Assembly (NCBI GenBank): GCA_015499985.1
Contig: JAAAUF010000136.1
Coordinates: 1 to 53,764 of the forward strand
DNA: 53,764 bases
Reading direction: 5' to 3'
DNA from: Haplosporangium gracile
Taxonomy: Eukaryota > Mortierellomycota > Mortierellomycetes > Mortierellales > Mortierellaceae
Shown here: in pieces, positions 33,228-44,663 of the stretch
How the letters are laid out: each line of letters starts with the position of its first letter
Numbering within the stretch: position 1 is the stretch's first letter
Made by a program: the position numbers and the translations under genes
The notes under the pieces: generated by a model
What the model saw: only the letters and a program-made list of their open reading frames with translations
Databases searched by the model: none
What the model was told of the DNA's origin: nothing

Positions 33228-34696
33228 TGTGGATTAGATGGGGTAAAGTGTTTTATTAAAGGCGACACGGGGCGGTAAGGATGAGAAGAGTAGGTAGAGG
33301 GAGAGGAATGGGAGCGAAGGAGGTGCGAAGAAAGCAAGGAAAAGAGGAAGAAGGCGTGGGGCAAGGGGGAAGGAAAGGTGAAGGAAGAAAAGAAGAAAAA
33401 GGAAGGAAGATAAAGAAGGGCAATTTTAATCAATGGATGACTGAGGAACGGGTGGAGTTTTCATTAGACAAACGGGAGGCTCCCATCAAAAAGGAACGTG
33501 ACCACGAAAATCAATCGGGTGGCTTAGGATCTGATAAGCTCTCCTGTTCATCAAGAACCAGTTTCTTACTCAATCTGATAAGAAACACAGTAGGGGGTTT
33601 TCACTCCCCATGTACAACTGAACTTTTGAGTTTGAGGCCTCGTTCTGGTTTCTTGGCGCTCATTGAACCTGAACTGACCTCGAAATAGAAAAAAAAAGTT
33701 TCACTCAGCAACATATGTACGTGCATGTAAGCCCCCTTGGTTCTTGTCTTGTCAATCGACCATAAGAAAGAAACCTTCTTCATCTTTTTTTTTTTCTCAC
33801 CCGACTTATTCCTTCTTCTGTTCTTATTTTCAAATGTCAGACCATCCAACCCCGCTTGCGTGTTTACCCATCACACTCAGATGTTTTTCTTTGCTCTCAT
33901 TATTGTTCCCTATCTCTTTTTAGTTTACGCATCGTCCCTCAACCATCCCACTTCATCTCTCTTCTCTTATCCCTCATTATCACCAAAACGAGAACAAACA
34001 CAGACATATCCTTGTGTCTCTGTCGTTTTGACTCTGTGCTGCGCATATTACAAAAATCAACCAATCTGACAAGACCTGCGTTCTCTCAGCACAGGGCACA
34101 TAGTTTCTGTGGACTGCATCCTTGCTACCAACCAGTCTCACCCACTCGCTCCCACCGCTGCTGCAGATCAAAAATTGCACGAGGGCAGCCAACAATAAAT
34201 AGAGTACTGCATCATTTTGCATTCCGACCTCCTTCCTTCCCCACTTCCTAGTCTCGTCCCACTTTTTTCGATCTGATAACCAAGATTTTTCTTTTGTATT
34301 GTTTTGTTTTACAAGAAAATAATAGGCAACAAACAACAAAACAACAAGAAGCTTTTCTAAATAGTCAGATCTAAGTAGTTGGGTCAAACAGAAAGGTTGA
34401 ATCAGCAATAAAAATTGTATGTATTTGCGCAGGAGTAGACAGCTAGAAAGACGTTTAGAAGTGTCGAATTGGACGTGCTTGGTCAGTTTTCACAAAAGAA
34501 ATGATAGGGAAAGGATGCGGGTGTATCTTTTCTTCTAGAGGTAGAAATTTTATTCGCATGATTCAAATTTGCCAAGGTGAAACCCAACTTTTTACTTCAA
34601 GTGGATTCCGCAATTGAACTGAGTGTATTATCTCCCAAAAGCAAACTATCCTCCATTGGGTTGAGTAGCATTTTCTTCTCAGAGAGGGACCGGTTT
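33228..34696. other. Intergenic region upstream of phytochelatin synthase, downstream of BABAM1
   Basis: Purine-rich plus-strand sequence (33290-33420) corresponds to a pyrimidine-rich leader for phytochelatin synthase. An open minus-strand stretch around 34060-34260 contains a short hydrophobic segment but lacks a credible start, splice signals or a known domain. No gene is called. CTGATAAG (GATA-type) sequences occur at about 33533 and 33577. Confidence 0.45.
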
Positions 34697-36635
34697 TTAA
34701 ATGAGGATCGCATCATCCACACCCGTGCCAGCACCAGAATTACCCCCTGTTCCTGCTCCTGCTCCTGATCCACCACCTCCAGGTGCCCCTCCTGGTCCAC
34801 GAAGTCCAGATGACGGCGATTTTATTCCAGTCATACTGCTGACTTGCGACAACTCTGTCCTGCTGCCTCTCGAAGGACTCGCAGCGCCGTGTGAAGAAGG
34901 TGGAGGAGGAGGCGTACGAGGTGCGCTGCTGCTGCTGTTGCCGCCTGTTGCAGTACTTGAGAGCTGTGATACACCAACAGCGACACCTCCAAAGAATGCT
35001 GACGAAGGTGGCATACCCGTCATCTCAGGACTCTTGTACCTGACTGGGATCTCTGTTCGTTTGGCGTTTGGTGATGGTGCCTGCTTTTGTGATTGCTGTT
35101 GCTGTTGTTGTTGCTGTTCCATTTCCAGTTTCGCTCTGGCACGGGGTGGGATTGCCATCCTGGGAAACGCTTCATCCTGGTTCATTCGAATGACCGGGTT
35201 CGCAAGGAGCTCTCCCATAGCGCTGCTGAACTTTTTAAGAACCCGAGTGAGTTCGTAAAAGTATCCTGGTGAACGGGTGTCCTCCATTTCTGTCAATCGA
35301 TCGTAAATTCCCTAATCGCCGTACATTAATAGGTATTTAGCAGTGTTGTCCTCTGCGTTGCTTATGATTCGTCAAAGCTCTGTTCATAGACAAGAAATAT
35401 ACCTGAGGCGTAACATCGCCTGTGACTTCGCTAGCTTTGTTGTGAATATAAACGCAATCAAAGAAGACTTTTCTGGTAACATACAGGGCCTCCAAGAACT
35501 AAAAGGAGCAAACGTATTGGTTGATGTCTTGCGAAGATTAGTCGTTGTTTCGACATAACATTAATTTGTTTCCAAATTTCATAAGCGAGGAAAGCATGCT
35601 TAGCTACTTTTTTAAAACTCTATTACCTGTTTGTCTGGAAGGGTTGGCAGGACGTCAGACCGCGTGTAGATCATGATGGCTCGAACTGTAGGACAGTCAT
35701 CTGCGCTGATATCCACTTTCTGCAAACTATACAATACGAAACCGGGTGGAAACAATAATAGCACGTCAACTCCAGTAGACAGGAAGAAGTACATAAAACA
35801 CGACTCGCAAGTCCCCTTTGAATCCGTACATCAACTCGAATAAGCTTGTCGAGTCTAAAATGGTGACAAAAAACGGAGAACAAACATCAGTATAACTGTG
35901 ACTATTAGGCGTTGTATTGAACAAACAACGACGTCAATATGTCATGCTTTTCACTCACCAAAGCTGGGGAACTTTCCCATTGTGTAAAGCTCGTCAACCG
36001 CATGTTCAAGAAGGACAGTGTCTGTTGTAAAGTCCACATGCTATAGTGATAAAGAAACATGGGACTATGCGTTAACCCTAGCTTCCATGCCATTGTCAAG
36101 TGCGCATCTCAAGAGGCGCTCCAGTTTAAAGACAAAAGAGAACATACCCAGACGGCCTTCTCGCCCAATATGATAACTGCAAACTCGTGGTTAGGGTTCC
36201 ACTTTGACTTCTGAGCAATAAACCATTTCAACACCTGCTTGGTCCTGTTAATTCTCGTATCGCTATTATAGGTCAGAGATAAAAAAAAAAAAAGGCTACA
36301 TATCAACAAGCGTTCGTTGAGCGGCAGGTCGAGAAGCGGTAATTTTGGCTTGCAGCTCTCGCTTACTTCAACTTTTCCCCTATCATAAAGTGCTCGTCCA
36401 TTGAAAAATCCAAATCGATACAAAAGATCTATAGCGCCAGAAGAGCATCATATAAGAGTGTTAGCTTTTCTGTCAGCCGGTGAAGAAGGTTGTCGTTCGT
36501 GTCGTTTCACGCTGGTGCATGTAAGGTCCTTTGCATGCCGCTTACAATCTTTTCAATCAGGGTGGTTGGGACAAATCGCAATCCAACATTCATGTCCACG
36601 TCCGTCGAGTGATTCTGTGTTTGTTCGTCGAGCAT
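34697..36635 (-). CDS. BABAM1: BABAM1/MERIT40-like BRISC and BRCA1-A complex subunit
   Basis: Eight exons: 36635-36546, 36428-36367, 36262-36148, 36040-35959, 35854-35800, 35726-35627, 35498-35403 and 35311-34697, giving 404 aa in frame. MERIT40 is a VWA-like scaffold that holds the K63-specific deubiquitinase BRCC36 in the BRISC and BRCA1-A complexes. Matches in order are IIFCIDLDFSMDE (strand 1 of the VWA fold), RINRTKQVLKWFIAQKSKW, HEFAVIILGEKAVW, VRAIMIYTRSDVLPTLP, RKVFFDCVYIHN and FSSAMGELLANPVIR near residue 223. The C-terminal ~180 residues are Pro/Ser/Gly-rich with a Q8 run. Intron 35799-35727 has an odd donor (GTTTTA), but it is the only choice that preserves frame and homology. The start (MLDEQTQNH) is the ATG nearest the conserved region. 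An additional upstream exon is possible. It lies 210 bp after TFB4 on the same strand. Confidence 0.85.
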
Positions 36636-36845
36636 CCTGATTCTTGTTGCTGTTACTGTTACTGTTGTGTCGTGTTGCGCGAAAGGTTGTGTGCTGCATA
36701 AGAGCACGTTGTTCAAGAGAAACGCTTGGCTTTTGTACATCAGGTATTCGAACGACGGCGTGACTGGGCAAATAGCGCCACCAACTTCAAAAAGATGTTT
36801 TCATCAATGTTTAATTTTTTTTTTTTTAGCGAAAGCTACCTAGAG

Positions 36846-38559
36846 CTATTGCGAAGGTGTGGTTGGTGTGCTCGGCCTTGGAGATCCAGGGTTGGAGACA
36901 CCAGCCTTTGCTCCTAACCTCCTTGCAGGATTGAGAAGCGGCTGGAACGCGAATTTCGTTCTATCAATTAGACAAGTTAGGAAAAGTAACAGTGTAAGTA
37001 ATTATCCGACACCACTCAATGAAACATACACAGCAACATGAGAGACAACGCTTACCTGCACGTTGAGCAAACGGGAGAGAAGCTACAGAAGACTACAGTA
37101 ACAAAGTGTTAAACGCATCGTGCGAAGAAGATATCAGTAACTACGTTGCGCTCCTACAAAAGTTCGTCGTCTAACGCATCAAAAAGTGAAAATAGGATAC
37201 GTACTTGAAAGGCATACAGAACACACGAAACCAATGTCAACAATTTTCTTGTGACAGAAACACGCCGCACGAAAGTCAACTTGATCTTGTCCTGGCAGGT
37301 ACAAATAGTTCCTTGCAAACATATCCGGCAAGAAGGAAAACTAGATCGCGTAAAGTGGCAAGGAATATTTAGCTCCGCACCTATTAACAAATTGACCCAA
37401 ACTTCTTGTTTGCGCGCGATTCCATGTCATAGCTACACAACTAGGCAACAAAAAGGTCAGTTGTAACGTACCATCAAGACCTGCAAGAGCCCACGGGGAT
37501 CGTTTGGACGCATATAGATGCCCTCGGTAATGTGCGCAGCCTGCTGTAAGAAGACTGCATCCTCGCCCCAAATCTTGCACACGTCAATAGGGATGTTCTA
37601 TGAGAAGTTAATGGAACAACTAGTGTGGTTACAAACCTATCCGTTTGGTGGCAAAACATACCAAAACACACTCAGGACAAAAAACTTACTGCTTTTTGTG
37701 CTGAAAAGATACAGTTCATGATGGGAATGTAGTCAGAGGAAGAGTCTGGTGAGACCGTCAAGACGAGTATCCTGGGCTTGACGTGTCCTAATGCGTCCAG
37801 CTTGAGCGTTTGATTGATATCTACAAGCCATGAAGAACAGAGGCAAACTTAAGTATCTTGTACAACTTCAACCCCACGGTAAGATCGTTTAAAAATCTGA
37901 CACGCTAAAAGTACTTACAGCACAATCCAAGCGAAAGAGATGCTGCGATTTTTGAAGATCCCAAGTCCTTCTCCTTCAATGTTGGCTTGGGATCTCGAAG
38001 TAACCTTTCGATTCCTTCAAGGACAGCTTCGTTGACAACCTTGAAGCTCTGGTAAGCATTGGCGTCCTTCTTGGTCGGAACCTTGCCTCCTGGGATTGGC
38101 TCGTTCGGCGTTGGATATAGGAATTTACTATGATTTCAATAATCGCACAGCGCCAGCGTTAGGAAACAAATAGGCAAAGTACTCAAGAGCAAAAGGTGGC
38201 CTTGCAAATTACGGAGTAAAAATTAGAAAGCAAAGCTTATGGTACCTGACGCCGACATGACTGGCAATGACAGCCAATTTGTTATCGTGTCTCCCGGCAA
38301 GGTGAGCGTTCATAAAGGCAAGAATATGCTGGAGGGCCTCGTTGAGCTTCAGAGGAGCTGAAGGGTGCTCCCACTCGAATGGGTTGGTGTCAATGACCAT
38401 GACCAGTAAGTTCGAATCGTCTGGAGAGGAAAACGATAGCGATGCAAGGTTAGTCGCTCATACAACTTTTTCAAAGACTATGGCAACAATGCAAAGGTTT
38501 TTTTCATGGATTCGTGAACAAAGGAGTTCCATGCCTTCACTTGTTGAAATGTCCTTCAT
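36846..38559 (-). CDS. TFB4: TFIIH core subunit Tfb4/p34 (GTF2H3)
   Basis: Eight exons: 38559-38541, 38420-38246, 38127-37919, 37820-37690, 37597-37472, 37340-37205, 37092-37056 and 36960-36846, encoding 315 aa. Tfb4 is the VWA-fold partner of Ssl1/p44 in core TFIIH, which opens DNA in transcription initiation and nucleotide excision repair. The sequence shows [73 protein letters not shown] with TEGIYMR, and the C-terminal zinc-binding module [20 protein letters not shown] followed by [15 protein letters not shown]. The first exon is tiny (19 nt, MKDIST) and joins by a GTGAAG donor. The 37-nt seventh exon was fixed by the conserved IFC. It starts 121 bp after RAD1, with a CACGTG element between. 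Confidence 0.95.
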
Positions 38560-38644
38560 GGTTGTGGTGGCGGAGTGGAGTAAACGAAAAAAGAGATCTT
38601 TAATAGGACCGTAGGCCTTTTTATATGAATTCAGTGAAGTGCCA

Positions 38645-38650
38645 CACGTG
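38645..38650 (-). promoter_or_regulatory. E-box CACGTG between RAD1 and TFB4
   Basis: On the TFB4 strand the context is AGTCACGTGTGG, 86 bp before the start codon. It shares the nine bases GTCACGTGT with the element at 8451, at a similar distance from its gene. Because only 121 bp separate RAD1 and TFB4, this is likely TFB4's promoter. Function is inferred. Confidence 0.45.
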
Positions 38651-38680
38651 ACTGTTGACAGAACAAGCAAGTTTATTTCT

Positions 38681-40186
38681 TCATTCATACGTCTCCAGAG
38701 GAGAAAAGGTGTATTCTGAGTACATGTAGCGGTTCTCCGAGACAGGGTGGAGGAACTGTACTCTCAGGAACCCTTCCTGGTTGATGGCAATGTAGGCGCT
38801 TGTCGACAAAGAGCATGCCCGCAGCATGTGCAAAACATGCGTAAAGTTATAGCTCACTTGAATATCATGATTATACGCAAGTTGGCACGAGTCGAGGACG
38901 TCGCCATGAGAGTAGTTGATATCTAAAGCTTCAACAGTTCCCAGGCTGGAGATCCGGAAATTGGGGGTATCAGGCGAGAGACGCAAGATCACGCTGGGGC
39001 TCGTGGCATCCAGATCCCGAAGACCTTCATCCAGCCACTTTGACTAGCGCAGTGATACAGAGAAGCAAACTCCTGTTAGATGGAGAAGGAGAACCGGGCA
39101 CGCAGAATGAAGCATGTCATAACACATATAGTATACCTTCATGGAGACGGTCGAGATGACTTCTTCGTTAAAGTCATGAACAACAGGTACCTCTGGGTCA
39201 AGTGTTGGAATGCCGCATGTGGTGATAACTCCGTGATCTTCCAGCCTGCGGACAAAATTAGCAACAAGTACTTGTAATGAGCAAATGAAGCGCACTGAAT
39301 AGTGGCAGAAGCGAGAAACGTGGTGTTTCACATGGTGTTCCTTATAGATGGACAACTTACGTCAGGTACAGTTTAGATCCAGGACCATTATAAATCATCT
39401 TAACAGCTGTCACGGCCGCGACGGATGTCGGTGCCTGATTATCCTTTCCTCCTGCTTGTGTGCCACCTTGTGATGCGTTGTACTTTGAGCCACTTGCACT
39501 ACCACTGCCGCCTCCAAAGCCACCGTATCGTCCAGGTCCGCCACTACTACTACCACCATTTCCGCCAGCAGTTCCAAACATGTTCAAGCAGTTCAACAGA
39601 GTCGAGAGACTGATGCCAAAGATGGCTCTCCCTTCGTTATCATAGCCCTCTGGCCACTTTTCCGTGTATTCTGATGGATCAAACTGAGAGCCCTGTTGCG
39701 AGCGCAGATCGAGGTGTTCCTGTTCCTTTGCAGGATAGACATATTTGTAGTCGTCAAAGAGCGACTTTGGAACCAGACATCGTGAAAAGATACAGCGTGA
39801 TTCTTCTAGGTTGAAAAATATCCCGTCTGGACCAATGTTGCAGATTGCAGTCTATCATGTCAACATAGAATGACATTAGTATCGATGGAACTAAGGCGAC
39901 AGAGTATCGGGAGAAAATGAAAGCGACAGGGGAAGCTTTGAAGTAAAGGCGTGGGGATCTTACATCTTTAAAGTTCACAGTCTTGATCATGGTCGCCAGA
40001 TGACGCGCATCCTGGAGACGTCCCGAGAAGCGACTATGTGGTGGCGCAAAATGACACGCACAATATGATAAAAACGGAGCGGTGAGCGAATGGGAATTGT
40101 CAGGATTTGTGAGTGTGCAATAAAGGAAAAAATAAAGGGGGTCGCAAGGGAGAGAGCCGTTACCCTTGGTTATTGCTGTGTGCCAT
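38681..40186 (-). CDS. RAD1: DNA-damage checkpoint clamp subunit Rad1 (9-1-1 complex)
   Basis: Five exons, 40186-40164, 40033-39964, 39851-39361, 39245-39137 and 39043-38681, give 351 aa. Rad1 forms the PCNA-like heterotrimer with Rad9 and Hus1 that is loaded at damaged DNA and activates the ATR/Mec1 checkpoint. The match starts at FSGRLQDARHLATMIKTVNF and runs through TAICNIGPDGIFFNLEESRC, FGISLSTLLNCLNMF, KLYLTLEDHGVITTCGI, WLDEGLRDLDATSPSVILRL and NFRISSLGTVEALDINY to EGFLRVQFLHPVSENRYMY, the inter-domain and C-terminal sheets of the clamp. A Gly/Ser-rich insertion of about 45 residues (near 125-172, GGFGGGSGSASGS) sits after the LNMFG strand. The 23-nt first exon (MAHSNNQG) splices in phase 2. 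It diverges from the UBE3A gene across 432 bp. Confidence 0.94.
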
Positions 40187-40605
40187 TAAAGAGAGTCAGT
40201 TGTTGAATGAGTGAGGTAGAGTGATTGCCAGGTGAAAGTTGAGGAATGAAGAAAGAGTGGAGGCAAGATGAGAAAGAGAAAGAAATCACCCCTCCCGTCT
40301 TTTTGGAGAAACAAAAAAATGGTGGCAAAAAACGGACTGCCGAGCGGCCATTGGCCAATCCCGAAAAGTGGCTTGCCCTTTCCCCTCTCCCTTAACTCCA
40401 GTCCATCTTTGTGACCAACCAAAAGGGACCGCCCCATTGTCTCTCCTTCTTCTTGTTCTTTTTCTTCTTCTCCACAACCCCGTACGCCAAATTACCACGA
40501 ACCACACAACTTCTCTCACTCTTAGCACACACCCAGTTTGCACACAACATCTCACACTCCCACATCTACCTTCAAACTGGCTGACAACCAAGGCACCGCA
40601 ACCCC

Positions 40606-40635
40606 ATGCGAGGGTTCCATGGACACCTCCCCTGA
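40606..40635 (+). promoter_or_regulatory. Nine-codon upstream ORF overlapping the UBE3A start codon
   Basis: An ATG 13 bases before the main ATG opens a frame of nine codons plus stop (MRGFHGHLP) that ends 14 bases inside the UBE3A coding sequence, in another frame. If transcription starts upstream of it, it would reduce initiation at the main start. The transcript start is not known. Confidence 0.4.
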
Positions 40636-43600
40636 CCATGTCTCACAAAATGGAATCACACCGGCTCTGACCGCACCCTCTGTCGCCACAACAAGAACTG
40701 AGACGGGGACGAGTGAAACGATACCTCGAGCGAATCTAACAATTGATACTTTAGGAACAGAGTCCGGGACATTATCCTCAGCACAAACTGCCCCCAGGAC
40801 CGGTTCAGTGTATGCAGAGGGGGCTGCGGGGTATCATGTGGACGTACCAAATTGGCGATCAGTGCACATCCATAATGACTCAGCTTTATGCTTTTGTTTT
40901 CGCCTAATTGGTTCCTTCTAGTGTCCTCCAGTCACCAAGTCGAAGGCATCATCCTACAACCCTCACTCCTGGTCTGGTAAGTCATCGTGGCACTCCTTGT
41001 TACCTGCTCCTACAAACCGTCGACATGACTGCCTCGAACCTTCAGCATCAATACATTTTTTTTAACTTAAAACTCATGTTTGAATCATGTAGCCATATCC
41101 TCACCAGAGGACCCAGTCGCTTCACGCCAACAGGAACCCTAGAATGCAGCAGTCATCAGTCATCCGACATTCACGAAACCACACATACTCAGACTCTAAC
41201 TCACAGTTTACAGGCGCATTGACAACAAGAGGGCGAGGCGAAGAATTATCTATGCAGGATGCAGATGTGACAAGATCGGCATCGTCCACAGGGATCTCCA
41301 ATTCGCCAGCGTCATCTTCGCCAAATCAGCAATTAGTGACTATGTATGTACCGTATCTACAGAAAAAAGTGATAGTATAACCATGCTGCGGGGAGGCAAA
41401 CATGGAGGAGCTCACACATGCCTTTATTTGCGTACGCATATAGATATCTGCGTCAGTTCCTCCAAGGCTGCGGAATTGCTCCTTGCAACACGCCTCTCTG
41501 TGCTTCAAATCCAGGATTCCCATTCAAGGATGCAAGTGAAATTGCAGTGAAGGCTGTTGAGATGGCAGCTAAAGGAACTGGGGATTTGTGTCTACGACTT
41601 GAGACCAGGCTCGCATCAGCAACGAACCAGCGTGAGATTGTCGCAGGTACCCTTTCTTCTTTTTCAAGTCATCGTCTTCGTGACAAGAGAGCTGTAGGAA
41701 AGGACGTAAATACTAACATGGAATATGCTTGGCGAAAATAGATCCATCTGTTGACTTGGATATCGTCACGTTCAAGGCGCTCATAGAGCAGTGTAAACGG
41801 GATCAGTCATACGACGCATTACTCTCCCGCCTTCAGATCGTTTTCTCTTCGCTCTCTAGACTCTCAATGAGCTTTGCGGAGGTAGGTCGCGGTCTTTTTC
41901 AGTGGCTCTGCAGCGGAATGGCGGAGATATTTACTATACATTGTTTATCAGTGGCTGACCTCTTAATCCCAACAATGCCCTTCACAACTAGCCCAACATG
42001 GATGCAAAGAACCCACTATCGTTGTTGCTGTCGGATGTACAACAGGCGTACTGGCTATTGCGCGAGTGTCCACCTGAGGCACAAATACTGATTGCGTCGG
42101 CGGCAGAGCGGATAATGAGCTCAGTCTCCGCCATGCCAAACCTGGTCACTCCAAGACTGATGAAAGGCATTCTCATTATCTTTATGGTACCGTGTTCACA
42201 TCTGAATATCGGTACGGGGATTGTATTTTGTTTGTAGGAAGATGTAAGATGGCCAAAATAGCTAACGATCGCACCTTAATGCTTGCTGCTGATAGTATCC
42301 GATACTGAAAGAACGGCCATGGCAGAGCAGCCTCGTCGCGAACCTGTGCCAGATCGTGTGGAGATCTTCTGCTGCATGCCAACGAGTTCTCAAGTACTAC
42401 CTTATTACACCAAGACCTAGTTCTGGTGACGGAGTAGCCTCCCTTGAGGAAACCATGGCCTGGCTTGTGTGGTTGGTTCATCGATTCATCAACATGAGGG
42501 TCGAGATGATTGAAGGATATGTCACAAGAGCTGGCCTTCCCTCCAGCACTGCAAACTTGGATGATAATGTGATATCAGCCTTGCAGTGCCTGCACTTTTT
42601 CTGTAAGTAACACTATCGCGTCTGCTTCTAATAGATATTTTAAAGGGTACTTGTATATGCTTAAACTAATCCTTTCACTTTTGTTTTGGACCTGAATGTG
42701 TAGACCATGTCAATCAAGAGGCGAAGTTGATCAAGTACACAGAATTCTACAATGAGTCGCTGAATGGGTTTATCGACTTTATGGATGACTTCAAGCGGTT
42801 TCGCGAAAAGGTGTTTGCCCTCTGCAACTTCCCATTCGTGCTAACTGTGACGACAAAGGCCAACATCTTGAAACTCGAGTCGTCAGTCTTGATGCGGGAA
42901 AAGTTACAGGTAAAAGTTAAAAGAGAGCAAAGGCGATGAGCCGGGAAAACGGTGACTGACAGGGAAACTGAGTTGAACGACTCACACGACTAGGTTTTAT
43001 TTTACAGCTGGCTTTTTTTAGAGCATTATTTGCTGGAGTGAACCCCCCATACCTTCTGCTCACCATTCGACGAGACTACATCATCGAGGATGCCCTTGTA
43101 CAGCTTCAGCACAAGTCCCACGAGGATCTTAAGAAGCAGCTTAAAGTCAAGTTTGTCAACGAAGAGGGAATCGATGAGGGCGGAGTCCAAAAGGAATTCT
43201 TCCAGTTGGCCATGCGTGAGCTCATCGATCCCAAGTATGGTGCGTTTTGCGGATCAAATTTTGTCTTTGTCAAACCTTGATCGGATTGTGTGCTGGAAAA
43301 TGCTAGGACGTGCTATGGACCACATCTGATCTTTTTTACGTCCTCTGCCCCTGTGACTTTTATGCAAAATAGGGATGTTTACCATGAACGACGAGTCTCG
43401 GTTGTGTTGGTTCGCTCAAAGCCCGTTGGAAGATGAGTTGGCCTTGGACGAGTACAACATGGTAGGCCGTCTCATAGGCCTGGCCATCTACAACGGGATC
43501 ATCTTGGACATCCACTTCCCGTTGGCCCTCTACAAGAAGCTGGCCCTCGCGGCCGAGTCTCAAGGCGATCCGAGCCGTCTAGATGAGCAGTGGGATCTTG

Positions 43601-44505
43601 ACGATCTCATGGAAATAGATCCGGTACGAGTCACGCTGCATTGCTTATTTGTTTTGTCCTTTTTTGCATGCTTGCCTGTCTGCCTGTTTGCTTATGCATG
43701 ATCAGCATGTGCCTCATATTGCATACTCAACAGGATGTGTTTGTCTGTTTTTAGACTTTGGCAAAGGGTCTTCGGCAACTTGAGACCTTTGAAGGTAATG
43801 TTCTGGAGGCTTACGATCGGACGTTCCAAGTCGAGTACGAATCGTTTGGTCAGACGTTTCAGCATGATCTCATCCCTGAGGGAGTAAATATTCCTTTGAC
43901 AAACGAGAACCGAGGCGAGTTTGTAAAAGAGTACCTCAAGTTCTACTTCACAACATCCATCGCCAAGCAATTCAACGCTTTTAGTGAGGGCTTTCATCTT
44001 GTTACACTTGGAAGTGCTATTCAGGTATGTACGGTAGCTGTTTTTGGCTCTTGTCTTTTTTGTTAGGTAGATCAACGCCCGGTCACTAATTGGTCCTCCT
44101 GTCCTTCTCTTTGTCACACAGCTCTTTAGACCTGAAGAAGTCGAACAGTTGATCTGTGGTTCGCCGGACCTCGATTTCAATGCGCTTGAGCAAATCACGC
44201 AGTACGAGGGTGGGTTCCATGCCAAATCAAGGATCATTCGGTGGTTTTGGGAGACTGTACATGCGTACGAGGATAAGGATAAGAAGCGGCTACTATTCTT
44301 TGCCACGGGGTCGGATCGGGTGCCAATAGGTGGACTTGGCCATCTGTCGTTTACGATATCAAAGAATGGACCCGATTCAATGCGCCTGCCGACGTCTCAT
44401 ACTTGCTACAACACGCTCATGCTCTGCGCCTACTCGTCCAAGGAGCGGTTACAAGAACGTCTTATGACGGCCATAGGCAACGCCGAAGGATTTGGGCTTA
44501 TGTAG
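40619..44505 (+). CDS. UBE3A: UBE3A/E6AP-type HECT E3 ubiquitin ligase with AZUL zinc finger
   Basis: Twelve exons: 40619-40830, 40922-40976, 41093-41343, 41444-41646, 41742-41881, 41992-42186, 42296-42602, 42704-42909, 43008-43239, 43373-43623, 43755-44024 and 44122-44505, encoding 901 aa. The N-terminal ~170 residues are Ser/Thr-rich and disordered. An AZUL-type finger follows (YLRQFLQGCGIAPCNTPLCA, with Cys182, 187, 192 and 222, spacing C-x4-C-x4-C-x29-C), as in animal UBE3A. The HECT domain begins near residue 540 (NPPYLLLTIRRDYIIEDALV). It contains NEEGIDEGGVQKEFFQLAM, GLAIYNGIILDIHFPLALYK, PEEVEQLICGSPDLDF and LPTSHTCYNTLML with catalytic Cys869, and ends EGFGLM, matching UBE3A's C-terminal tail. 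It should take ubiquitin from an E2 onto Cys869 before transfer. Substrates are unknown. Confidence 0.95.
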
Positions 44506-44518
44506 AAATCACTGTTGA

Positions 44519-44524
44519 AATAAA
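44519..44524 (+). terminator. Polyadenylation signal of the UBE3A gene
   Basis: AATAAA only 14 bases after the stop codon, consistent with the very short gap to NOB1. Confidence 0.55.
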
Positions 44525-44663
44525 GTTCTGTGACTGTCGAAAATGGTGTTTACTTTTTTTTCTTTTTTTTTTTGTTTGTGGTCCCTTTTGGCAGACTAGG
44601 CATCACCGCAGCTATTCCCTCTCAGTCTCCATTGCAACACCTTCTTCACACTACGCCGACATA

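Noticed and set aside
33980..34408. Minus-strand open frame with a hydrophobic stretch (LLLAALVQFLICSS)
   Set aside because: No convincing start, introns or homology; composition resembles surrounding non-coding DNA.
36741..36845. Upstream in-frame extension of BABAM1 starting near MYKSQAFLL
   Set aside because: Not similar to MERIT40 and it would almost abut the TFB4 stop; the nearer ATG at 36635 was preferred.
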